NCBI GenBank assembly: GCA_044238875.1
Contig: JBIICM010000145.1
Span: 1-6,451 of the forward strand
Source of the DNA: JAIBAI01 sp044238875
Lineage (GTDB): Bacteria; Bacteroidota; Bacteroidia; M30B66
Direction: 5' to 3'
DNA: 6,451 nucleotides
Part shown: positions 1 to 6,141 of the stretch, piece by piece
How positions within the stretch are numbered: the first letter of the stretch is position 1
Layout of the letters: each line of letters begins with the position of its first letter
Notes under the pieces: generated by a model
What the model was told of the DNA's origin: nothing
The model's database searches: none
What the model saw: the letters and a program-made list of their open reading frames with translations, nothing else
Program-made: the position numbers and the translations under genes

Positions 1-22
1 GATTAGCGGATATTTTTTACTG

Positions 23-451
23 TTAAAAAGGGTATTCGCAAAGCGTCCAGTAGTTTTTGAGAATAGCCACGGCGCTTACAAAGCTTTCCATTGAGATTGG
101 TTTCAGAATATATCCTGCTACACCAAGGTTATAGGCATTCACCTTATCTTCATCTTCATTGGAGGTGGTCATAACGAACACACTGATTTTTTTCAGGTTC
201 TCATCTGATCGCAGGTTTTGAAGGAATTCAATTCCGCCCATTTTAGGCATGTTCAGATCCAACAGAATAATGCGTGGGGCCGTAATGACCGGGTATCCGT
301 TTTCGCCTCTCAGATAGCTGAGCGCCTCTACGCCGTTACCGGCATGGTGCAGCGGATTGGTCAGGTTGTTTTTCTGAAACGCCCTTTTTACGTTCATCAC
401 ATCCACCTCATCATCTTCGACAAGCAGAATATTGATTGTTTTTTCGGTCAT
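23..451 (-). CDS. Stand-alone response regulator receiver (CheY/Rcp1-like), 142 aa
   Basis: This is a single-domain response regulator that accepts a phosphoryl group from a histidine kinase, most likely the one encoded just upstream. One receiver domain fills the protein (about residues 6-130). Visible motifs are the acidic pocket E12-D13-D14, the phospho-acceptor D65 in LLDLNMPKMGG, the switch Thr in MTTS (T96) and the conserved K117-P118. The VEDDEVD start and the stretch before D65 resemble the Rcp1 class of phytochrome and hybrid-kinase partners. There is no DNA-binding or enzymatic output domain, so it probably acts by protein-protein contact or as a phosphorelay intermediate. The ATG at 449-451 lies 41 bases after the kinase stop, with no Shine-Dalgarno sequence, as is usual in Bacteroidota. 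The stop is TAA, and no terminator is visible in the 22 bases left before the window edge. The family call is secure; the target is unknown. Confidence 0.95.
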   Translation of the reverse strand: MTEKTINILLVEDDEVDVMNVKRAFQKNNLTNPLHHAGNGVEALSYLRGENGYPVITAPRIILLDLNMPKMGGIEFLQNLRSDENLKKISVFVMTTSNEDEDKVNAYNLGVAGYILKPISMESFVSAVAILKNYWTLCEYPF

Positions 452-492
452 GGTAGTTTGATTATCAGTGATTGAATGGTTTATGAATATTT

Positions 493-1932
493 TCAGGACA
501 GCTGTTTGGGTAGGGTGAACAAGAACCGGGCACCATTGCCGGGTTCACTTTCAACCCAGGTTTTACCGCCCTTTTCTTCAATGATTTTTTTAACAATGGC
601 TAACCCCACGCCGGTACTTTCAATTACATCGCGCGATTGAAGGGTCTGGAAAATCTGGAAAACTTTTTCGTGGAATTGCGGCTCAATGCCAGGGCCATTA
701 TCGGCCACACAAAATAAATGATCCTGCCCCTGATCGGCATAACTGATGCTTATCTCAGGTTCTGCAGCGGTATTGTACTTGATGGCATTGCTGATGAAAT
801 TTGAGAAGACCTGTTCCATGGCGATTTTTTCGATGGCGATTACAGGCATTTCATGTTGTACAGAAATTTTGAATTTTTCAGGGGGTGCGAGGTTCGCAAT
901 GATATCCTGAATAAAGCCGGACAAATCAATAGGTTGTATTTCAGCTTTAATTCTGCCGGCTCTTGAATACTGAAGAATGCCATCAATCAGCGATTCCATC
1001 CGCTTTATACGGCTGCGCAGCAATTGAAAATTCTTTGCACTTTCAGTATCTATCTTGCCTGTCAGATCCTCTTCAATCCATTCCGACAAGTTGAACATGG
1101 CCCTGAGCGGTGCTTTCAGATCATGTGAAACGATATAGGCAAACTGATCCAGTTCGCGGTTTATTTTTTCAAGATTGCCTGCATAAGCCTTTATCGTTTC
1201 TTCGTTTTTAATTCTTTCGGTAACATCCTGCAGGGTGCCTGAAACTTTCAACAACTTACCATCACTGTCATACTGGGCCTTTACAATCCAGTCGAGGTAC
1301 AAGCGTTCCCCCGAGGGATGGTTCAGTCTGAAATCAAGTCTGAAGCCCGTTTGGTTTTTCATGGCCTCAGTCCATACTTCATCAATTCTTGAGAGGTCTG
1401 TCTTTTCAACGTTTTTACGGAGGTTCTTTAACAGAACATCCATTTCAGACAACTCCTCTACGCTCAGTCCGAGTAAGTCGGCAGCCTGTTGGGTGAAAAC
1501 GCTGAAATTGTTTGAAAAATCAATTTCGAATGATCCGAGGCTGGCGAAATGCTGGGCCTCAAGCAAGGCCTGTTTGATATGCCTGAGTTCAAGTTCTGCC
1601 CCCTGCATTTTCTTTTCCCTGACATGCCGCTCATGGATTTCCTGCAATAGCTGTGCATTGATTTTTTCGAGTTCTTCGGTGCGGCCGGCCACTTTTACCT
1701 CAAGTTCATTGTTCAGCTGACTCAGCTTCTTGTTAACTGTGGATAATTCTTCCGAACTGATTTCAAGTGTGCGCTCAAACCGAAGTTTTTCAGCCTCCAG
1801 ATCTTCATAGGCAGCTGAAACCGAAGCCAGAAAATCTTTCAGGCGCGGATCGGCTGCCAGACTATCTGGCAAAGTCCTTGAAATCTGCCTTTTAAGCAGC
1901 CGGTGAAAATTATCGGCTGAATCAGATTTCAT
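493..1932 (-). CDS. Soluble PAS-domain sensor histidine kinase, 479 aa
   Basis: This kinase autophosphorylates on a histidine and passes the phosphate to a receiver, probably the adjacent one. Domain order is an N-terminal module of about 60 residues (LLKRQI at 12-17, ERTLEISSEEL at 53-63), a charged coiled coil (about 40-125), a PAS domain with PAC end (about 125-240, ending GTLQDVTERI), a HisKA dimerisation domain with phospho-acceptor H270 in IVSHDLKAPLR, and a HATPase_c domain. In the ATPase the N box is at 374-387 (N378, N382), the G1 box is DNGPGI at 411-416, the F box is FQIF at 425-428 and the G2 box is GVGLAI at 441-446. No membrane segment or signal peptide is seen, so it should be cytoplasmic and take its input from a soluble partner or the PAS domain. 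Its ATG overlaps the end of the FIST gene by 11 bases in another frame, which suggests translational coupling. All catalytic motifs are present; the PAS ligand is unknown. Confidence 0.96.
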   Translation of the reverse strand: MKSDSADNFHRLLKRQISRTLPDSLAADPRLKDFLASVSAAYEDLEAEKLRFERTLEISSEELSTVNKKLSQLNNELEVKVAGRTEELEKINAQLLQEIHERHVREKKMQGAELELRHIKQALLEAQHFASLGSFEIDFSNNFSVFTQQAADLLGLSVEELSEMDVLLKNLRKNVEKTDLSRIDEVWTEAMKNQTGFRLDFRLNHPSGERLYLDWIVKAQYDSDGKLLKVSGTLQDVTERIKNEETIKAYAGNLEKINRELDQFAYIVSHDLKAPLRAMFNLSEWIEEDLTGKIDTESAKNFQLLRSRIKRMESLIDGILQYSRAGRIKAEIQPIDLSGFIQDIIANLAPPEKFKISVQHEMPVIAIEKIAMEQVFSNFISNAIKYNTAAEPEISISYADQGQDHLFCVADNGPGIEPQFHEKVFQIFQTLQSRDVIESTGVGLAIVKKIIEEKGGKTWVESEPGNGARFLFTLPKQLS

Positions 1933-3064
1933 AGAAAGTGGTAATGGTCATGGTTTGATTGTGCAGTTCACAGCGGGCTTCAGCTGAAAACGGTGATATC
2001 TCTCCGTAGGAATAAAAACCTGCCATGGTTGTGCTGTTTCCAAATACCTCCCTGACGCCTTCCAGTTCTTCTTCCACCATTTGTTTGAGCACGAGCTTTC
2101 GGCCTACACAACTGATCAGAATAGCCAGATCAGGTTTACGCATTGGTGTTCCGTTCAAACTGATTCCGGCCGCTTTGCCCGCTCCCATAATGAGTCGGTT
2201 GGTATTGGCTTTCATCAGCTGAACCATTGAACCTTCGGGTATGTCTCCGGCGAAGGTGATACTCTGGTCAGCCTCATTTACTGCAAGTATGGTTCTTACC
2301 ACCGGCTGATCATGTTTATTTACCCGCATACTTAGCGGAAACAGTAAGCCTGAGGAAGGCAGCTCCGCCGCTTTTTCACCCAGGAAATTTTTATACAATG
2401 CCAGTGCCGGCTGATGATCTATCTCGTAAAGAATATTTTTTTCACTGCGTGTAACAAGGCGCTCCAGTCCAAATGAATCCCAGCCTCCGAAAGAGCCATA
2501 TCCGATATGGACATGGTTACCGTAAAAGCCGATGGCAGTGATCAAATTGCTTTCAGCTTTTCCCTCGGCACTGATCACATAGGTTTGTTTGAAATCAGTT
2601 CCATCACCTGCCAGTCCGCCTGTAACAGAAACACTTTCAGGCAAGGCATCGCGTAATCCTTTCACGAGTTCAGAGCCATTTACCTGCAAGCCATCAGACA
2701 ATACAAACACATGCCGTAGGTCATAATGGGGCAATTGAGATACCAACTCCCTTCCGGCCTCATAACTGGCACTCGCCTCGGTTATTTTAACCGTTGCAAA
2801 TTGTGGGATTGATCTTTCTAAACGAACGGCGGTGAGCGATACAGAATCATCTTCCACCCGGGTGGAGGCAATTTCACCGGAAGTAGAACATCCGATCAGC
2901 CTGGCATCCGGATACATTTTCCTTATATCAGTCAGAAGCGCTGCGTTCTGCAACATTCTTCCGGCGGAAAAAATCAGTAAGAACTGCGGATTTAGGACAC
3001 TTTTCTTTTCAGGATCGCAGGACCAGCCATTTTCAGTTGTCCAGGTGACTTGTTCAGTTTGCAT
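1922..3064 (-). CDS. FIST N/C-domain ligand-sensor protein, 380 aa
   Basis: FIST proteins are intracellular sensor modules linked to signal transduction. They were predicted to bind small molecules such as amino acids, and the NosP subgroup binds haem and senses nitric oxide. Numbering from a GTG at 3124, visible motifs are GCSTSGEI (78-85), SDGLQVNGSELVKGL (143-157), TGGLAGDG (168-175) and GYGSFGGWDSFG (208-219) in FIST_N. The FIST_C part carries SCVGRKLVL (338-346) and GFYSYGEISP (369-378). I chose the ATG at 3062-3064 because MQTEQVTW..ENGW looks like a normal FIST start. The frame is open to a GTG at 3122-3124, which would add 20 residues and make 400. Neither start has a Shine-Dalgarno sequence. 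There is no signal peptide or membrane segment. It is the first gene of the cassette and its stop overlaps the kinase start by 11 bases, so it very likely acts as the kinase's input partner. The ligand cannot be read from the sequence. Confidence 0.93.
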   Translation of the reverse strand: MQTEQVTWTTENGWSCDPEKKSVLNPQFLLIFSAGRMLQNAALLTDIRKMYPDARLIGCSTSGEIASTRVEDDSVSLTAVRLERSIPQFATVKITEASASYEAGRELVSQLPHYDLRHVFVLSDGLQVNGSELVKGLRDALPESVSVTGGLAGDGTDFKQTYVISAEGKAESNLITAIGFYGNHVHIGYGSFGGWDSFGLERLVTRSEKNILYEIDHQPALALYKNFLGEKAAELPSSGLLFPLSMRVNKHDQPVVRTILAVNEADQSITFAGDIPEGSMVQLMKANTNRLIMGAGKAAGISLNGTPMRKPDLAILISCVGRKLVLKQMVEEELEGVREVFGNSTTMAGFYSYGEISPFSAEARCELHNQTMTITTFYEI

Positions 3065-3124
3065 TTTCGGGTAGTTTTGTTTCAATAAATCACTGCTGTA
3101 TTCCGTGTAAACCCTATACGCCAC

Positions 3125-3299
3125 ATATTCCGGGCGGTTGGTTCAAACCGTGCACAAACCTTACAGGCTATTTTTCTGAATGTTAAAGGGGTTACCTCTT
3201 AAGAACGCCGGGATAGCATTCAATTTTGTATTGAATACTTTAAAACCTTACATAAATGAGGTATGCGACTTTGTTAAAAAAAGATAACTGAAAATTAAA
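3125..3299. promoter_or_regulatory. Divergent intergenic region between the FIST cassette and mutS
   Basis: The stretch is AT-rich towards mutS and contains no credible coding sequence. It must hold the promoter of the minus-strand signalling cassette, but I see only a weak match: TAAGGTTTG on the minus strand (3163 to 3155), which has one base too many in the spacer of TAnnTTTG and no convincing -33 partner. Small inverted repeats are present: CGGTT/AACCG (3135-3139 and 3146-3150), a 6-bp hairpin with a TTA loop (3186-3200, one G-T pair) and ATTCAA/TTGAAT (3218-3236). Any of these could be an operator or may be chance. Confidence 0.4.
3218..3236. repeat. Short inverted repeat, ATTCAA-7-TTGAAT
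   Basis: There are two perfect 6-base arms around a 7-base spacer (TTTTGTA) in the middle of the divergent intergenic region. The symmetry and position would suit a dimeric regulator's operator, but arms this short in AT-rich DNA also arise by chance. No regulator gene is present in the window. Confidence 0.3.
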
Positions 3300-3327
3300 T
3301 TGGGTATAGGATAAGCGCGTACTTTTG
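3300..3327 (+). promoter_or_regulatory. Bacteroidota-type promoter of mutS
   Basis: TACTTTTG at 3320-3327 is an exact match to the Bacteroidota -7 consensus TAnnTTTG. A TTG at 3300-3302, 17 bases upstream, serves as the -33 element. The predicted transcription start is about 6-8 bases beyond the box, near 3333-3335. That leaves a leader of only about 6-8 bases before the TTG start of mutS at 3341. The same octamer stands before the tRNA gene further right. Confidence 0.7.
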
Positions 3328-3340
3328 GAAAATAGTTCCC

Positions 3341-5974
3341 TTGAAAACTTCGCGGTCAGATACAGTTGCAGCGGTTACAGAAACACCGCTGATGAAGCAG
3401 TACAATGCCATCAAGGCCAAATATCCTGATGCATTACTATTGTTCAGGGTTGGTGATTTTTATGAAACCTTTGGCCAGGATGCTGTTACCACTTCAGGTA
3501 TATTAGGGATTGTATTAACCAAAAGGGCCAACGGAGCAGCCTCATCGGTTGAGCTTGCAGGTTTTCCGCATCATGCACTTGACAATTACCTGCCCAAGCT
3601 GGTAAGAGCTGGTTACAGAGTTGCCATCTGTGATCAGCTGGAAGATCCTAAGCAAACCAAAACTATCGTAAAAAGGGGGGTTACCGAGCTGGTTACACCC
3701 GGTCTGGTAAGTTCTGACAAGCTCCTTGATCATCGCTCTAATGCCTATCTGGCCGCCATTTTTATACAGGAGGAACAAGCCGGAGTAGCATTTCTTGATC
3801 ATTCCACCGGAGAGTTTCTGGTGGCCCGTGGTAATCTTGAATACATCTGGCAGCTGATCAGGAATTTTCAACCCGGTGAAATTCTGGTCTCCCGGCAGCA
3901 ATCGGCTTTGGTGAAGGCCCAGTTCGGGGAACGCTTCTTTCAATACGTGCTGGAAGAATGGGTTTTTCAGCACGAATATGCAGAAGAAACCCTGCTTAAG
4001 CAATTTAATACGCTTTCACTGAAAGGTTACGGCATTGAAAAAATGCCAATGGCTGTAATTGCAGCAGGAGCCTGCCTTCACTATCTGCGGGAAACCAATC
4101 ACGACCGTACCGGTCATATCAGTTCTATTTCGCGTATTGAAGAAGAAAGTCACATGTGGCTTGATGCATTTACCGTGCGCAATCTTGAACTTTTTGGTTC
4201 AGCCAACGAGCAGGCCATAACGCTCTACGATATCCTCAACCAAACAATCACTCCAATGGGTGCGCGCATGCTGCGTCGCTGGCTTTCGCTGCCCCTGAGG
4301 TCACTTACCCTTATCCGCGAGCGTCTTTCGCTGGTTGAACTGTTATTAAATACGCCTGAGATGCGGGATGCCTTATCAATGCAGCTAAAGCAGATTGGCG
4401 ACCTTGAAAGGCTCATCGGGAAGGCAGCTGTCAACAGGATACAACCACGTGAAATCATTCAGCTGCAGAAGGCACTGCAGGCCATTGTACCTATTCGCGA
4501 AATATGTGAAGCTTCTTCGGATAAACTTCTGCGAACTTTCGGTGAACAAATGAATCCATGCGCCGGAATCAGTCAGCGCATAGCGCGTGAAATTATGCCT
4601 GAACCACCTGCACAGCTGCAAAAAGGTGATGTTATTGCTTCCGGTGTCAGCGCTGAACTTGATGAACTACGGGAGATAAAACGTTCAGGCAAGGAATATC
4701 TGGCTGCTATTCAGCAGCGCGAAACAGAACAAACCGGCATCAGTTCGCTCAAAATCGGATATAACAATGTATTTGGTTACTATCTGGAGGTTACAAACGC
4801 ACATAAAGATAAGGTGCCCAATTCCTGGATAAGAAAGCAAACCCTGGTCAACGCTGAGCGTTATATCACTCCAGAGATCAAAACTTTTGAAGAGAAAATT
4901 CTCGGGGCCGAGGAAAAAATAACGCAACTCGAAGAGCAGCTATACCAGGAGCTGGTTACTGATCTTTGCCTGTATATTCAGCCCATACAGCACAATGCTG
5001 CCCTACTTGCCCAGCTTGACTGCCTGCTCGGTTTTGCCATCCTGGCCGAAAAAAACAATTATTGCAAACCTGCGGTCAATGATTCATATACAATCAGTAT
5101 CGAGGAAGGGCGTCATCCTGTGATTGAGCAGCAGCTACCGGCGGGTGAGGCTTATGTAAGCAATTCAGTAAGGCTTGATCCGGATGATGTTCAGATCATG
5201 ATGATCACCGGTCCCAACATGTCAGGAAAATCGGCGCTATTAAGACAAACAGCCCTGATTTGTATCATGGCCCAAATGGGCTGTTTTGTTCCTGCATCTG
5301 CTGCCAGCATAGGGCTGGTTGATAAAATATTCACAAGGGTGGGCGCCTCTGACAACATCAGTTCGGGCGAATCAACATTTATGGTGGAAATGAATGAGAC
5401 TGCAGCCATCATGAACAACCTGAGCCGGGGCAGTCTGATTCTTCTTGACGAGATTGGCCGGGGTACCAGCACCTATGATGGTATTTCGATCGCCTGGGCT
5501 ATTGCGGAGTATTTGCATGAACAACCGCAAAACAGAGCAAAAACACTCTTTGCCACCCATTACCATGAGCTGAATGATATGGCTGAGCGCTTTTCCCGCA
5601 TACGCAATTACAACGTAACCGTTAAGGAAGTGGGCAACCGAGTTTTATTTCTCCGCAAGCTAAAGGAAGGTGGCAGCAATCATAGTTTTGGTATCCATGT
5701 TGCCCGTATGGCCGGCATGCCCAAGCAAATAATTGAGCGTGCCGCAGAAATGCTGAAAGAACTTGAAGCCTTTCACCGCAAATCGGAGAAGGGTGGTAAA
5801 AAAATAGCTGCAGCCGCAGCGGCAAGTGGGTCTATGCAGCTGAGTTTCTTTCAGCTTGACGATCCGGTATTGAGTCAGATCAGGGAGAAACTCAATGAAA
5901 TTGACATTAATTCGCTCACTCCGGTTGAGGCATTGCTGCGGTTAAATGAGATTAAGCGCCTTTCTGGCGGATGA
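3341..5974 (+). CDS. mutS: DNA mismatch repair protein MutS, 877 aa
   Basis: MutS finds mispaired and looped-out bases after replication and recruits MutL in an ATP-dependent way. All domains are present in order: mismatch-binding domain I (about 15-130) with the Phe-x-Glu wedge F40-Y41-E42 in GDFYETF, connector domain II, core/lever domain III with the clamp insertion, and the C-terminal ATPase. ATPase motifs are Walker A TGPNMSGKS (G624-S631), signature SSGESTFMVEMNET (674-687), Walker B LLDEIGRGTST (D703, E704) and the ATHYHE histidine H740. After an alanine-rich linker comes a probable beta-clamp motif QLSFF (833-837) and a C-terminal helical segment ending LTPVEALLRLNEIKRL, as in other Bacteroidota MutS. 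The start is TTG: the conserved ETPLM lies upstream of the first ATG (codon 18, 3392-3394), and an in-frame stop at 3296-3298 excludes anything longer with a good start codon. Length is normal and there is no frameshift. No mutL lies nearby. Confidence 0.98.
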   Translation: MKTSRSDTVAAVTETPLMKQYNAIKAKYPDALLLFRVGDFYETFGQDAVTTSGILGIVLTKRANGAASSVELAGFPHHALDNYLPKLVRAGYRVAICDQLEDPKQTKTIVKRGVTELVTPGLVSSDKLLDHRSNAYLAAIFIQEEQAGVAFLDHSTGEFLVARGNLEYIWQLIRNFQPGEILVSRQQSALVKAQFGERFFQYVLEEWVFQHEYAEETLLKQFNTLSLKGYGIEKMPMAVIAAGACLHYLRETNHDRTGHISSISRIEEESHMWLDAFTVRNLELFGSANEQAITLYDILNQTITPMGARMLRRWLSLPLRSLTLIRERLSLVELLLNTPEMRDALSMQLKQIGDLERLIGKAAVNRIQPREIIQLQKALQAIVPIREICEASSDKLLRTFGEQMNPCAGISQRIAREIMPEPPAQLQKGDVIASGVSAELDELREIKRSGKEYLAAIQQRETEQTGISSLKIGYNNVFGYYLEVTNAHKDKVPNSWIRKQTLVNAERYITPEIKTFEEKILGAEEKITQLEEQLYQELVTDLCLYIQPIQHNAALLAQLDCLLGFAILAEKNNYCKPAVNDSYTISIEEGRHPVIEQQLPAGEAYVSNSVRLDPDDVQIMMITGPNMSGKSALLRQTALICIMAQMGCFVPASAASIGLVDKIFTRVGASDNISSGESTFMVEMNETAAIMNNLSRGSLILLDEIGRGTSTYDGISIAWAIAEYLHEQPQNRAKTLFATHYHELNDMAERFSRIRNYNVTVKEVGNRVLFLRKLKEGGSNHSFGIHVARMAGMPKQIIERAAEMLKELEAFHRKSEKGGKKIAAAAAASGSMQLSFFQLDDPVLSQIREKLNEIDINSLTPVEALLRLNEIKRLSGG

Positions 5975-5992
5975 TTTTAAAAATATTTTTTT

Positions 5993-6019
5993 TTGAAAAA
6001 GCATTTTATATTACTTTTG
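5993..6019 (+). promoter_or_regulatory. Bacteroidota-type promoter of the tRNA-Gly gene
   Basis: TACTTTTG at 6012-6019 matches TAnnTTTG exactly, and TTG at 5993-5995 (TTTG from 5992) lies 16 bases upstream, close to the usual spacing. Initiation near 6025 would leave about 15 bases of 5' leader for RNase P to remove. The mutS-tRNA gap (5975-6040) is otherwise very AT-rich. It has an AAAAATATTTTT palindrome after the mutS stop but no GC-rich terminator, so mutS transcripts may run through to the terminator beyond the tRNA. Confidence 0.65.
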
Positions 6020-6040
6020 CCATCCGTTCAATAAAAAAAC

Positions 6041-6113
<73 letters not shown>

Positions 6114-6117
6114 CTTC

Positions 6118-6141
6118 AGGCTGCTTTTGCAGCCTTTTTTT
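6118..6141 (+). terminator. Rho-independent terminator after tRNA-Gly
   Basis: A perfect 7-bp stem AGGCTGC/GCAGCCT (6118-6124 and 6129-6135) with a TTTT loop is followed by a T-run through 6141. It begins 4 bases after the tRNA end. Its T-run abuts the ATG of the next gene, so it should limit transcription from the tRNA into that gene. Confidence 0.9.

Noticed and set aside
1235..1720. 161-codon plus-strand open frame
   Set aside because: It lies wholly antisense to the histidine kinase; the serine-rich, low-complexity product is typical of a shadow of the kinase's coding frame.
3155..3163. TAAGGTTTG on the minus strand as the promoter of the FIST cassette
   Set aside because: The spacer is one base too long for TAnnTTTG and no TTG-type -33 element is found at the right distance, so it is not listed as a promoter.
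3542..4003. 153-codon minus-strand open frame
   Set aside because: It is antisense to MutS domains I and II, which are clearly real; the product has no recognisable motif.
5797..5832. Alanine run (six Ala) near the MutS C terminus, considered as a repeat expansion or frameshift
   Set aside because: The codons are mixed rather than a simple repeat, the frame is intact on both sides, and this is the usual variable linker before the clamp-binding motif.
5975..5992. AT-only palindrome AAAAATATTTTT with a T-run after mutS, considered as a terminator
   Set aside because: The stem has no G-C pairs and would be very unstable; it also overlaps the -33 region of the tRNA promoter, so I read it as AT-rich promoter DNA.
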